The notes under the pieces: generated by a model | Told to the model about the DNA's origin: nothing | The model's input: only the letters and a program-made list of their open reading frames with translations | Databases searched by the model: none | Part shown: piece after piece, positions 17,164-26,629 of the stretch | Position numbering within the stretch: position 1 is the first letter of the stretch | How the letters are laid out: the number at the start of each line of letters is the position of its first letter | Position numbers and translations under genes: made by a program | Origin: Stenotrophomonas sp. UBA2124 | GTDB taxonomy: Bacteria; Pseudomonadota; Gammaproteobacteria; Xanthomonadales; Xanthomonadaceae | Direction: 5' to 3' | NCBI GenBank assembly: GCA_002329155.1 | Contig: DCXY01000002.1 | Coordinates: 62,001 to 126,000, forward strand | DNA: 64,000 bases

Positions 17164-19170
17164 TTACTTGCCGGCCAGCGCCCTGGCGGCGGCCACCACG
17201 GCATCGGTGGTGATACCGAAGTGCTTGTACAGCTGGTCCGCCGGGGCAGACGCACCGAAGGTGTCCAGGCCGACGACGGCGCCGTCCAGACCCACGTACT
17301 TGTGCCAGAAGCCGGTGACGCCGGCTTCCACCGCCACGCGCCTGCGCACGGCATCGGGCAGCACCGACTCGCGGTACGCGGCGTCCTGACGCTCGAACAC
17401 GTCGGTAGACGGCATCGACACCACGCGCGCCTTGATGCCGGCAGCGTCCAGCTCGGCTTTGGCGGCCATGGCCAGCGCCACTTCCGAACCGGTACCGATC
17501 AGGATCACATCCGGCGTGCCATTGGCATCTGCCAGCACGTAGCCACCGCGTTCGATCTGCTTGACCTGCTCTTCGCTGCGCTGCTGCGCCGGCAGGTTCT
17601 GGCGGCTGAAGATCAGGCAGCTCGGTCCTTCCTTGCGCACGATGGCGGCCTTCCAGCTCACCGCCGATTCAGTGGCATCGCAGGGGCGCCACACATCGTT
17701 GTTCGGGATGTAACGCAGCGAGGACACATGCTCCACCGGCTGGTGGGTCGGGCCGTCTTCGCCCAGGCCGATCGAGTCGTGGGTGAACACATGGATCACA
17801 TGCGCCGGGATCAGCGCGCTCATGCGCAGCGCGTTGCGTGCGTAGTCGCTGAACACCAGGAAGGTGGCGTCGAACGGCAGGAAACCACCGTGCAGGGCCA
17901 GGCCATTGGCAATCGCGCTCATGCCGAACTCGCGCACACCGTAGTGCACGTAGTTGGCGTTGGCGTCCTCGCCCACAACCGTGTGCGCGCCCTTCCACAG
18001 GGTGAGGTTGGAGCCGGCCAGGTCGGCCGAGCCGCCGATCATTTCCGGCAGCAGCGGCGCGAAGGCCTGGATGGCGTTCTGCGATGCCTTGCGCGAGGCG
18101 ATGGTCGGCGCTTCAGCCTGTACCTGGGCGATGTAGGCATCGGCCTTGGCCAGGAAGTCATCCGGCAGATCGCCATGCGAGCGGCGGGTCAGCTCTTCGG
18201 CCTGCGCCGGGAACTGCGCGGCGTACTTGTCGAACAGCTGCTCCCACTCGGCCTGGCGCAGCGTGCCGGTGCCGCCTGCGCGCCAGCCGGCGTAGATTTC
18301 TTCCGGAATCTCGAACGCCGCATACGGCCAGTCCAGCGCCTTGCGGGTGGCTTCCAGTTCGTCCTTGCCCAGCGGTGCGCCGTGGCTGGATTCCTGGCCG
18401 GCCTTGTTCGGCGAACCAAACCCAATGGTGGTCTTGCAGCAGATCAGGGTGGGCTTGTCGAACTGCGACAGCGCCTGCTCGATGCCGGCCTTGATGCTGT
18501 CCGGGTCATGGCCATCGACGCCGCGCACCACGTTCCAGCCATAGGCCTCGAAACGTGCCGGCGTGTCGTCGGTGAACCAGCCTTCCACTTCACCGTCGAT
18601 GGAGATGTTGTTGTCGTCCCAGAAACACACCAGCTTGTTCAGGCCCCAGGTACCGGCCAGCGAAGCGGCTTCGTGCGAGATGCCTTCCATCAGGCAGCCG
18701 TCACCCATGAACACCCAGGTGCGGTGATCGACGACTTCAAACTCCGGGCGGTTGTAGCGCTGTGCCAGCAGCTTTTCGGCCAGCGCGAAACCCACGGCAT
18801 TGGCAAAGCCCTGCCCCAGCGGGCCGGTGGTGGTTTCCACGCCCGGGGTTTCGTGGTGCTCCGGGTGGCCGGCGGTCTTGCTGCCCAGCTGGCGGAACGC
18901 CTTGAGCTGCTCGATCGGCAGGTCGTAGCCGCTCAGGTGCAGCAGCGCGTACTGCAGCATCGAGCCGTGGCCGTTGGACAGCACGAAGCGGTCGCGGTTG
19001 AACCAGTTCGGGTTGTTCGGGTTGTGACGGTGGTAGTCGTTCCACAGCACTTCGGCGATGTCGGCCATGCCCATCGGCATGCCGGGGTGGCCGGACTTGG
19101 CGGCTTCTACCGCATCAGCGGCGAGGAAACGGATGGCGTTCGCCAGCTGGCGGCGGGTGGGCTGCGTCAT
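17164..19170 (-). CDS. tkt: Transketolase
   Basis: Thiamine-diphosphate enzyme that moves two-carbon units between sugar phosphates in the pentose phosphate pathway. The 668-residue protein has the cofactor motif beginning GDGCLMEG (156-163) and ending NNIS (187-190), the early SGHPGMPMG, and the middle-domain EFGMSAIANGLALHGG and FVFSDYARNALRMSAL-type stretch (here FLVFSDYARNALRMSALI). The C-terminal domain is complete. The ATG at 19170 starts the conserved N-terminus; the longer opening upstream does not. In xanthomonads tkt, gapA, pgk and pyk are often near each other on one strand, as seen here. Confidence 0.97.
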   Translation of the reverse strand: MTQPTRRQLANAIRFLAADAVEAAKSGHPGMPMGMADIAEVLWNDYHRHNPNNPNWFNRDRFVLSNGHGSMLQYALLHLSGYDLPIEQLKAFRQLGSKTAGHPEHHETPGVETTTGPLGQGFANAVGFALAEKLLAQRYNRPEFEVVDHRTWVFMGDGCLMEGISHEAASLAGTWGLNKLVCFWDDNNISIDGEVEGWFTDDTPARFEAYGWNVVRGVDGHDPDSIKAGIEQALSQFDKPTLICCKTTIGFGSPNKAGQESSHGAPLGKDELEATRKALDWPYAAFEIPEEIYAGWRAGGTGTLRQAEWEQLFDKYAAQFPAQAEELTRRSHGDLPDDFLAKADAYIAQVQAEAPTIASRKASQNAIQAFAPLLPEMIGGSADLAGSNLTLWKGAHTVVGEDANANYVHYGVREFGMSAIANGLALHGGFLPFDATFLVFSDYARNALRMSALIPAHVIHVFTHDSIGLGEDGPTHQPVEHVSSLRYIPNNDVWRPCDATESAVSWKAAIVRKEGPSCLIFSRQNLPAQQRSEEQVKQIERGGYVLADANGTPDVILIGTGSEVALAMAAKAELDAAGIKARVVSMPSTDVFERQDAAYRESVLPDAVRRRVAVEAGVTGFWHKYVGLDGAVVGLDTFGASAPADQLYKHFGITTDAVVAAARALAGK

Positions 19171-19294
19171 GGTTCGTCGGATCGGGAGGCTCCCGCGGAA
19201 CTGCGGGCGGCCTATTGTCCCACAAGCCACCGCCGGCTTCAGGCCAGCCATGCCACCTTGGGCTGACCAATGTCCCATTACCGGCAAAGCACAA

Positions 19295-19316
19295 CGGCCA
19301 CCTGTTCAGGTGGCCG
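19295..19316 (-). terminator. Terminator after the symporter gene
   Basis: A 10-bp perfect stem (CGGCCACCTG/CAGGTGGCCG) lies 30 bases past the symporter stop. On the minus strand TTGTGCTTTG follows, a moderate T-rich tail. Confidence 0.65.
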
Positions 19317-19345
19317 CTGGCTGGGTCCGACCCGGCGCGGGCCGG

Positions 19346-20653
19346 TCAATCGACCGGATGGTGCCGCCCGATGCTGTCATCGCTCTCGCCGCGCGACACC
19401 AGCGTGGTCAGGGCCAGATCGCCGGTGACGTTGAGCGCGGTGCGGCACATGTCCAGGAAGTGGTTGACGCCCAGGATCAGGCCGATGCCGACCGGGTTGA
19501 CGCCCACCATGGCGCTGATCAGTGCCACCACCGGCAGCGAGCCGGACGGCACACCGGCGGTACCGATACCGCCCAGAATGCACACCAGCATCACCATGAA
19601 CTGCTGGCCGATGCTCAGGTCCACACCGAAGAACTGCGCCAGGAAGATCACCGTCACGCCCTCGAACAGCGCCGTGCCGTTCTGGTTGGCGGTGGCGCCC
19701 ACGGTCAGCACGAAGCGCGACACCTTGTGCGGGAAGCCCATCTGGTCGGCCACGCGCAGGGCGGTGGGCAGGGTGGCATTGGACGAGGCGGTGGAAAAGG
19801 CCATCAGCGTGGCCTCCTGGGTATCCCGGAAGAACGCCAGCGGCGAACGCCCGGCCAGCTTCACCGCCAGGCCGTAGGTAACGAACATGTGCAGGGCCAG
19901 CGCCAGTACCACCACGCCCACGTAGGCGCCCAGTTTGACCAGCAGGCTGAAGCCGAAGATGGCCGCCAGGTTGAACATGAAGCAGGCAACCGCATACGGC
20001 GCCAGGCGGATGACCAGGTTGATCAGGGTCATCGAAATCTCGAACAGGCCCTCGATGGCCTTGCGCAGCGTGGCCACCTTCTCCGCCGGCGAGAGCACCA
20101 TGCCGACACCCAGCATCAGCGCGAAGAACATCAGCGAGAGGATCTTGCCGTTGTCCGAGGCCGCCTCCAGCACGTTGTTGGGCACGATGGACAGCAGCAT
20201 CTCCATGCCCTTGGGCTGGGAGCCGACGCCAGCCACGATCTCCTTGCTGCGCTCGGCGTTCTCGGCCAGCAGCTGCGCGGCGACGTTCGGGTCCACGCCC
20301 GCACCGGGCTTGAGCAGGTTGACCAGCACCAGACCAATCAGCACCGCGATGCCCGACAACACCACCGTGTAAGCCAGCGACTTCCAGCCGATGCGACCCA
20401 GCGCGCGGATGTCGCCCATTTCCGAAACGCCCATCACCAGTGCCGAGAAAATCAGCGGCACGATGAGCATGAAGATCAGATTGAGGAACAGGCCGGAAAC
20501 CGGCGTGGTCACGTAGGTGGTGACCGCATGCACCCAGGGCGCGCCCGGGGCCACCATGTGCACGATCAAGCCAAGCAGCAGGCCAATGCCAAAGCCGATG
20601 CCGATTTTCCAGTGAAAGGGCATCTTGCCGTTGGACTGCTCTGCCTTGGTCAT
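19346..20653 (-). CDS. Dicarboxylate/amino acid:cation symporter (DAACS family)
   Basis: A 435-residue inner-membrane carrier of the GltP/DctA/SstT family. Hydrophobic segments fill the sequence, the first hairpin-loop serine-rich motif appears as STASSNATLP, and the NMDGT-type transport motif reads NQNGTALFEG, where sodium ligands normally sit. Substrate is likely glutamate, aspartate or a C4-dicarboxylate; the NQNGT variant prevents a firm choice. AGGGAG precedes the ATG. It has its own terminator downstream, and the batD gene on the same strand ends 55 bases upstream of its start codon, so it may be read with the MoxR cluster or from its own promoter. Confidence 0.88.
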   Translation of the reverse strand: MTKAEQSNGKMPFHWKIGIGFGIGLLLGLIVHMVAPGAPWVHAVTTYVTTPVSGLFLNLIFMLIVPLIFSALVMGVSEMGDIRALGRIGWKSLAYTVVLSGIAVLIGLVLVNLLKPGAGVDPNVAAQLLAENAERSKEIVAGVGSQPKGMEMLLSIVPNNVLEAASDNGKILSLMFFALMLGVGMVLSPAEKVATLRKAIEGLFEISMTLINLVIRLAPYAVACFMFNLAAIFGFSLLVKLGAYVGVVVLALALHMFVTYGLAVKLAGRSPLAFFRDTQEATLMAFSTASSNATLPTALRVADQMGFPHKVSRFVLTVGATANQNGTALFEGVTVIFLAQFFGVDLSIGQQFMVMLVCILGGIGTAGVPSGSLPVVALISAMVGVNPVGIGLILGVNHFLDMCRTALNVTGDLALTTLVSRGESDDSIGRHHPVD

Positions 20654-20708
20654 GCGCTACTCCCTTGGTGGATATTTCAGCTTAACAGACTGTTCACCCG
20701 CAGCCGTT

Positions 20709-22397
20709 TCAACCCTGCCCCGGGTACAGCGGGTCCAGTACCGGCTTGCCGGCCACGGCACCACCGCGCCAGCGCGGCCCGCTGCGCAATGCATCGCGCA
20801 GCCGCGCCCTGGCCTGGGATACATCGCCCTCGCCACCCCAGCGCGCACGCTGCATGCGCTCCAGTGCCTGGCGCTGGGCCGGGTCGTCCAGTTGCGCGAG
20901 TACCGCATCGATGCCGTCCACGCCCGCCATGTCGGCCAGGATAAGCACCACTTCCTCCAGACCACCGGCATCCAACGCACGCCGCAGGTCGGCCTGGCTG
21001 TAGCGGGCGGCACGGCGGCCAGCCACCGCCGGCTGCGGCCCGCCATGGGCTTCGGCCACCGGTGTGCGCCGGCGGCTCAGGCCCCATATCAAGGTCACCA
21101 GCCACAGCAGCGCGAACACCGCCGCCAGTGCCGGCCACAGCCACGGCCGCTGCGCCTGCTGCGGCTGGTTGGCGGTCAGTGCGTCGCCCTGCAGCGCCGG
21201 TGCCTTGGCAACGGGCTGCGCCACCGGCGGCGGTGCCACATTGGCGCCGGTGCCTTGGCTCACCTGCAGCTGCAGCGGGGGCAACGCAGCCTGCTTCAGC
21301 TGCCCGGTGGCCACATCCCACCAGCCCATCTGGATGCCCGGCACGCTGAGCGCGCCGGCCTGCTGCGGCACGATCGAGTAGCGACGGGTGAGCTTGAGCT
21401 GCGGGCTGTCGCCATTGAAGATTTCGTCATACTGCGGCGGCTCGGCAAACACCTGTGCGTTGTCACCCATCGACGGCACCGGCAGTTCCGGGAACTGCGC
21501 CTTGGTCGCACCGGTGGCGGTAGCCTCGACCACGATGGTGGTGGCCTCGCCGGTGCGGCCGTTGGTGGGCGCGGCGGTGTAGCGCAGCTGCAGGCTCTTC
21601 AGCGGCAACCAGGGCTGCGGCGCATTGGCCGGAATCGGCTTCACCTGCAGGGCCTGGTCCGGTGCGCGGGCACTGAGCTGGCCGCTGTCACGGCCGAAGA
21701 AATCGTCGAAGAAGCCGCCCACGCCCTGCCCGCTGAAGCGCGCGCCCGGCAACTGCAGCGTGCCGCTGCGTTCGGGCACCAGCAGGAAGCGGCGTTCGAC
21801 CACGTTGTAGCGGCGGCCGTTGATCTCGCGGTTGGAGGTCTTGTCTTCGCCCACGCGCTGCAGCGAAGCGCCCTGCGGCGTGTCCAGCACCAGTTCGCCC
21901 GAGGCCAGCTGGGTGGCGAAGTACAACCGCACCACCACGCCCACGGTCTGCTGCACGTAAGGCGCACGGTCATCCACCACGGTTTCGACGAAGGCCAGCG
22001 CATTGCTGTCGCGGCTGGCCAGCGGCGCCTGGCCCACCACCAGCCGCAGCGGCTGGGTCTGTGTGTTGCCCACCCGCAGCGCGGGAATCTGCAGCTCGCC
22101 ATTGCGGCGTGGCGACAATGCCACCGTGAACACGGAAGAATTGCTCACGCGCCCACCGCCCATCTGCAACTGGCGGCTGCTGCTCTGGCCACTGAGGTCG
22201 AACTCGGCGCGCAGCGGGCCGTAATCTGGCTGGGCGGACTGGTCGGTCTCGATGTTGAGGGTGACCGTCTCGCCCATATTGATGCTGTCGCGGTCCAGCC
22301 AGGCGCGCGTCTGCGCCTGCACCACGGCACTGCATACCAGCAGCCACAGGGCCACCAGCCACGCCACGCTCTGCCTGCGGCTGTTGTTCGTCATCAT
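20709..22397 (-). CDS. batD: BatD-family protein
   Basis: A 562-residue envelope protein: an N-terminal signal peptide (after MMTNNSRR), tandem beta-sandwich domains beginning RAWLDRDSINMGETVTLNIE, one membrane helix near residue 428 (WPALAAVFALLWLVTLIWGL) and a cytoplasmic helical tail of about 110 residues. This matches BatD/BAT protein D from aerotolerance loci. It is the last gene of the MoxR cluster and overlaps the preceding VWA/TPR gene as ATGA. BatD is thought to work with the VWA proteins at the membrane; the molecular role is unknown. Two adjacent ATG codons make the exact start uncertain by one residue. Confidence 0.85.
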   Translation of the reverse strand: MMTNNSRRQSVAWLVALWLLVCSAVVQAQTRAWLDRDSINMGETVTLNIETDQSAQPDYGPLRAEFDLSGQSSSRQLQMGGGRVSNSSVFTVALSPRRNGELQIPALRVGNTQTQPLRLVVGQAPLASRDSNALAFVETVVDDRAPYVQQTVGVVVRLYFATQLASGELVLDTPQGASLQRVGEDKTSNREINGRRYNVVERRFLLVPERSGTLQLPGARFSGQGVGGFFDDFFGRDSGQLSARAPDQALQVKPIPANAPQPWLPLKSLQLRYTAAPTNGRTGEATTIVVEATATGATKAQFPELPVPSMGDNAQVFAEPPQYDEIFNGDSPQLKLTRRYSIVPQQAGALSVPGIQMGWWDVATGQLKQAALPPLQLQVSQGTGANVAPPPVAQPVAKAPALQGDALTANQPQQAQRPWLWPALAAVFALLWLVTLIWGLSRRRTPVAEAHGGPQPAVAGRRAARYSQADLRRALDAGGLEEVVLILADMAGVDGIDAVLAQLDDPAQRQALERMQRARWGGEGDVSQARARLRDALRSGPRWRGGAVAGKPVLDPLYPGQG

Positions 22398-24190
22398 CGC
22401 TGTTCCCGCATCCGCCGCTCGTATTCGAGCTTGAATTTCGCCTTCAACAGATCGCCCGGCTCATCCGGCACGCGCTGCATCCAGGCCTCCACCGCCCGTT
22501 GCTGCTCACGCTGCTCCGGGGTCATCGCCGCCAGCCGCGCGGCCTCGGCCTTGGCCTTCTCATCACCGGCCTGTTCCTGCGCCTGGCGCATCGCCTCGGC
22601 CATGCGTTCGCGCTGGGCCTGGTTGGCCTTCTGCTGGGCGGCGGCATCCTCCGCGCTGGGCGGCCGGTCCTGCTGCGATGCGGGCGAGGCAGGGTCCGGT
22701 TTGCCATCCTTTCCGTCCTGGCCCTGCTTGTCCTGTTGCTGCTGCGCCGGGTTCTGCTGCGACTGCCCCTGCTGCGGGCCGTCCTTCGGCTGACCCTGTT
22801 TGCCCTGCTGATCCTGCGGCTGTCCGCTGTCGTTCTTGTCCTGCTGGCCCTGCTGTTTGTTCTGCTGGCCCTGTTGGTCCTGCTGCGACTTGCGCTTGCG
22901 CGCGGCATCCACCGCAGCGCGGTTGGCGATGGCGTCCTGCATGCCCGGGTGCAGCTCCAACGCCCGGTCATAGGCAGCTATCGCATCATCGTACTTGCCC
23001 TGCCGGGCCAAGGCATTGCCGAGGTTGTACTGGCCCTCGTCCGTGTCGATGCCCTGGAACTGTTTCTGCGCGGTGGCGAAATCACCCTTGCGGTAGGCGT
23101 CCACACCTTGTTCCAGCTGCTGGTGCTGCACCTGGTCAGCACGCTGCCACCAGCCGCCCTGCTCCGCCGCCTGTGCCTGCTGCGGTATCGCCACCGGCAG
23201 CAGCAGACACAGTGCCAGCGCAGCCACCCCCTGCTTCGGCCGGCGGAAGGCGTACAACGCCAGCAGCAACAGCGGCAGCAGCAGCCAATAGCCCTCGTCC
23301 TGCCAGCTCTTGCCCTTCTGCGCCTGCCCCTGCGCCGTGGCCCGGGCCTGCGGCTGCAGCAGATCAAGCGCCTGCAGATCGGTGCCATCGGTGGCAATGC
23401 GCTGATAGCCGCCGCCACCTGCCGCTGCCAGGGCGCGCAACGAGGATTCATCAAGGTGCGCATGTTCGATGCTGCCACGCCCATCGCGGTACGCAGCACC
23501 CTGCAGACTGCCCAGGCCCAGCACCGAGACGCGGTAACCGGCCGCATGCAGGCGGGTGGCAGCGGCCAGTGCGGCGGGGTCGGCATGATCGGTGAGCAGC
23601 AGCACATCGCCCTGCCGCGCCCCGGATTGCTCCAGCAAGGCGCCGGCCCATGCCAGCGCCTTGTCGGGCTTCTGTCCGTCCACCGGCATCACCGAGGGCG
23701 ACAGGGCATCAAGAAACAGCGCCACGTTGGCGGCGTCATCGGTAAGCGGGGCCACCGTGAACGGCTCCCATGCATAGGCGACGAGCGCCACTTCACCGCC
23801 CTTGCGTTCGCGCAGCAGCGTGGCCAGCTTGGCGCGGGCCTGCAGCAGCCGCGAGGGTGGCAGGTCAGGCGTGGTCATGCTGCTGGACAGGTCCAGCACC
23901 ACCACCAGCGGTGTCTTGGATTCCCACAACGGCTGCTCCACCTGCCGCCAGCTGGGGCCGGCCAAGGCCAGTACCGCCAGCAGCAGACCGATGAGCAGCG
24001 CGGCGGCGCCCCACCAGGAGCGGCGCGTGGTGCCGGTCAGCAGGTGCGGCAGCAGATGCGCATCCACTGCGTCATGCCACTGCGCGCTGCGGTGGCGCCT
24101 GTACCAGCCAACCAGCAGCGCGGCCGGCAGCAACAGCAGCGCCCACAGCCAATCGGGGCGGATGAAATGCAGGGCATCCCAGAACCTCAT
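22394..24190 (-). CDS. VWA domain plus TPR protein (BatB/BatC-like fusion)
   Basis: A 598-residue membrane protein that joins two units often encoded separately. Residues about 1-75 hold two membrane helices; 90-270 is a von Willebrand A domain with the metal site DLSSSM and TDHAD; another helix lies near 310. Then come TPR repeats (about 355-430, GQYNLGNALARQGKYDDAIA) and a long Gln/Asp/Lys-rich disordered stretch, ending in a conserved helix (AVEAWMQRVPDEPGDLLKAK). VWA parts bind metal-dependent ligands and TPRs recruit partners. Start and stop overlap batA and batD by four bases each. The ATG at 24190 fits the family start MRFWDALHFIRPDWLW. Confidence 0.85.
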   Translation of the reverse strand: MRFWDALHFIRPDWLWALLLLPAALLVGWYRRHRSAQWHDAVDAHLLPHLLTGTTRRSWWGAAALLIGLLLAVLALAGPSWRQVEQPLWESKTPLVVVLDLSSSMTTPDLPPSRLLQARAKLATLLRERKGGEVALVAYAWEPFTVAPLTDDAANVALFLDALSPSVMPVDGQKPDKALAWAGALLEQSGARQGDVLLLTDHADPAALAAATRLHAAGYRVSVLGLGSLQGAAYRDGRGSIEHAHLDESSLRALAAAGGGGYQRIATDGTDLQALDLLQPQARATAQGQAQKGKSWQDEGYWLLLPLLLLALYAFRRPKQGVAALALCLLLPVAIPQQAQAAEQGGWWQRADQVQHQQLEQGVDAYRKGDFATAQKQFQGIDTDEGQYNLGNALARQGKYDDAIAAYDRALELHPGMQDAIANRAAVDAARKRKSQQDQQGQQNKQQGQQDKNDSGQPQDQQGKQGQPKDGPQQGQSQQNPAQQQQDKQGQDGKDGKPDPASPASQQDRPPSAEDAAAQQKANQAQRERMAEAMRQAQEQAGDEKAKAEAARLAAMTPEQREQQRAVEAWMQRVPDEPGDLLKAKFKLEYERRMREQR

Positions 24191-25182
24191 GCGCGCAGCC
24201 CCCGCCATGCCAGTGCGAATACACCCAGCCCCAGCGCGAAAGCCAGCGGCACAGGATAGCGTTCGATGCGCGGGCGCACCGCCGGGCCCATGCTCTTGAC
24301 CGGCTCCAGCCGGTCCAGCTCGGCATAGATGCCGGCCAGCTCATCGGTATCGCGCGCACGAAAGAAGCGGCCACCGGTCTGCTCGGCCACTTTGGTAAGC
24401 GTGTCTTCGTCCACCTGGTCTTCGCCTCCGGCCAGCTGCACGCCGAAAAGGCTCATGCCCCCGGTGCCACCAAAGGCCACGGTATAGACGCGCACGCCTT
24501 CACTCTTGGCCAGCTCGGCCGCCTTCAGCGGTTCGAGCACGCCTGCGGTGTTCACGCCATCGGTGAGCACGATCAGCACGCGCTGCCCTTCCGGCTGCTC
24601 GCGCAGGCGCTTGACCGACAGGGCAATGGCGTCGCCCAGCGCGGTCTCGCGGCCGGCCAGGCCAACCACGCTGTCGCGCAGCTGTTCGCGCACGCTGGCA
24701 CGGTCGGCGGTAAGTGGCGTCAACGCATAGGCACGCTGGCCGAACACCACCAAGCCGATGCGGTCGCCTTCGCGTCGATCCAGAAAATCCGCCAGCACGG
24801 CCTTGGCGGCGGTGAGGCGATCAACCACCTGCCCGCCCAGCTGCATGTCCGCCTCGCTCATGCTGCCGGACAGATCCACCGCCAACATCATCTGCCGCGC
24901 CTGACGTGGAGGTTCCACCGGCTCACCCAACTCCAGCGGGCGCGCGGCGGCAATGACAAGACAGGCCCATGCCAACCACAGCAGCAGGCCACGCAGCCAC
25001 GCACCACCGGGCCCGGAGGCAGCACCAAGTTGCAGGCGCGCTGGGTCATAAGGCACACGCAGTGCTGGCGCGTCATCGCCACGCAGCGGCCAGAAGCGCA
25101 TCAACAATGGCAGCGGCAACAGCAGCAACAGCCACGGCCATGCGAAATCCGGCAGACGCTGCAGCAGCATGTCGAGCCACAT
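24187..25182 (-). CDS. VWA domain protein, BatA-like
   Basis: A 331-residue inner-membrane protein. Two N-terminal membrane helices frame a cytoplasmic loop with RVPYDP; a von Willebrand A domain follows with the MIDAS motif DLSGSMS (about residues 103-109) and VLTDGVNTAG; a final helix lies near 312-328. This is BatA/BatB architecture. MoxR ATPases are believed to remodel VWA proteins, and a moxR gene heads the cluster. The start shares a base with the DUF4381 stop (TGATG) and the stop overlaps the next VWA gene, so translation is coupled. Confidence 0.88.
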   Translation of the reverse strand: MWLDMLLQRLPDFAWPWLLLLLPLPLLMRFWPLRGDDAPALRVPYDPARLQLGAASGPGGAWLRGLLLWLAWACLVIAAARPLELGEPVEPPRQARQMMLAVDLSGSMSEADMQLGGQVVDRLTAAKAVLADFLDRREGDRIGLVVFGQRAYALTPLTADRASVREQLRDSVVGLAGRETALGDAIALSVKRLREQPEGQRVLIVLTDGVNTAGVLEPLKAAELAKSEGVRVYTVAFGGTGGMSLFGVQLAGGEDQVDEDTLTKVAEQTGGRFFRARDTDELAGIYAELDRLEPVKSMGPAVRPRIERYPVPLAFALGLGVFALAWRGLRA

Positions 25183-25634
25183 CAGCGCGCCCCCGCCATC
25201 AGTTCGAGAAAACGCGCACGCGCAAGCTGCGTGGCACGCTGCACCTGGGCATCATCAACCTGCGGCCGATAGCCACCCTCCAGCAGGATGCGGCCACCGC
25301 CCGCGCTGAAATCATGCAGCTTGCGACCATCCAGAAACCGCAGCCATGCCTCGCCCTGCAGCTGCACGGCATTCGCATCGACGCGTCGTGCAGCACGGCG
25401 CAGCAGTTCGGAAGCCGCTGCCAGTCGCGCAGGACCGCTGCCGGCCGCGGCCAGCTGATGATCGAACAGCGCCTCCCAGCGCAACCGGCGCCGACGACGC
25501 AGCCAAAGCCAAGTGCCGATCACCAGCGCCACCAGCAGCACGCCGGTGAATACCAGCCACCAACCCGGTGCGGGTGGCCACCAGTCCGGTGCTTGCGGCA
25601 GGTGTACGTCACGCAGGGGGAGATTGGCCGCCAT
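25182..25634 (-). CDS. DUF4381 domain protein
   Basis: A 150-residue protein with a short N-terminal segment (LPLRDVHLPQAPDWWPPAPGWW), one membrane helix (about 25-45, FTGVLLVALVIGTWLWL) followed by an arginine-rich cytoplasmic anchor, and a helical soluble tail. The PDWWPPAPGWW motif is typical of DUF4381, a small protein found between DUF58 and VWA genes in MoxR clusters. Function unknown. The ATG at 25634 shares its A with the DUF58 stop (TGATG); an upstream in-frame start was rejected for that reason. Confidence 0.82.
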   Translation of the reverse strand: MAANLPLRDVHLPQAPDWWPPAPGWWLVFTGVLLVALVIGTWLWLRRRRRLRWEALFDHQLAAAGSGPARLAAASELLRRAARRVDANAVQLQGEAWLRFLDGRKLHDFSAGGGRILLEGGYRPQVDDAQVQRATQLARARFLELMAGAR

Positions 25635-26560
25635 CAGCTGAGCCTCCCGCCGCTGCCGCTCACCCACGCATCACTGGCCTCATCCGTCGCCAGGGGCAGC
25701 ACCTTGATACGTCGCCCCGGCAGTTGTCGCAGCAGTGTTTCCACCGGGCCTATCAGTGCTTCGTGCCAGGCTTCGCGCACTCCGGGCGCGCCCAGATCAA
25801 ACTGCATGCGCCCTGCCGATGTGGCCACCGGAAGCACACACGTCGGCGGAGCCAGTTCGAGCGGGTCCACCAGCAGAATCAACTGCACTTCCACATGCAT
25901 GCACAGCGCCGACCACACCGCCGCCGGCACGGCTAGCGCGCTGGCCGGATCGGCCAGCACCACGGCACGGGCGCCGGGGTGCAGCACCCGCGCCGCGCGC
26001 TCCAATGCCAGTTGCAGGCCTGCATCATCCGCAGGCGGCTGCGCATACCAGCGCACAAGTGCATCCAACACCCGCAGCACGCCGCGCGTACCCGCCGCCG
26101 GCGGCACCAAGGGCTGCTGATGCGAGCCACGCAATGCGGCAAGACGATCGCCATCGCGCAGCGCCGACCACGCGGCCACCGCACCGGCACGTGCGGCCTG
26201 CACCGACTTGAAGCGCACCCGCGTGCCGAAGTAGAGGGCTGCCGAGGTATCGGCCACCACCAGCGTGACGCGCTCGCGTTCGGTCTGGAAGGTCTTGGTA
26301 TGCGTGGCGTTGGTGCGCGCGGTGAGCTTCCAGTCGATATGCCGCGCATCATCGCCGGCCACGTACTCGCGCGACTCGGCGTACTCCATGCCACGCCCAC
26401 GCAGGCTGGATGCGGCACGGCCGCTGACCGCGTACTGCCCACGACGCGCCAGCCGCCCCTGCACGCCCGACTGGCGCAGGGCGATCAGTTCGGCCAGCTG
26501 CGGGCGCAGGCCGGCATCGGTCGTGGCCACCTCATCACCTGGAACGGGACGCGCACTCAT
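25634..26560 (-). CDS. DUF58 domain protein
   Basis: A 308-residue soluble protein with the DUF58 core (GRGMEYAESREYVAGDDARHIDW at about 55-77, where the RxIDW end is most conserved) and a VWA-like fold in its second half (VTLVVADTSAALYFGT). DUF58 proteins regularly accompany MoxR ATPases and VWA proteins; their exact action is unknown, though a role in assembling or activating the VWA complex is proposed. It follows moxR after a 69-base gap and overlaps DUF4381 by one base. Confidence 0.85.
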   Translation of the reverse strand: MSARPVPGDEVATTDAGLRPQLAELIALRQSGVQGRLARRGQYAVSGRAASSLRGRGMEYAESREYVAGDDARHIDWKLTARTNATHTKTFQTERERVTLVVADTSAALYFGTRVRFKSVQAARAGAVAAWSALRDGDRLAALRGSHQQPLVPPAAGTRGVLRVLDALVRWYAQPPADDAGLQLALERAARVLHPGARAVVLADPASALAVPAAVWSALCMHVEVQLILLVDPLELAPPTCVLPVATSAGRMQFDLGAPGVREAWHEALIGPVETLLRQLPGRRIKVLPLATDEASDAWVSGSGGRLS

Positions 26561-26629
26561 CCATCAACACCCGTGCTGCGGCAGCGCATCACGCCGGCAA
26601 GGCGCCGGCTTTGGCGTGGCCGCGCCCAT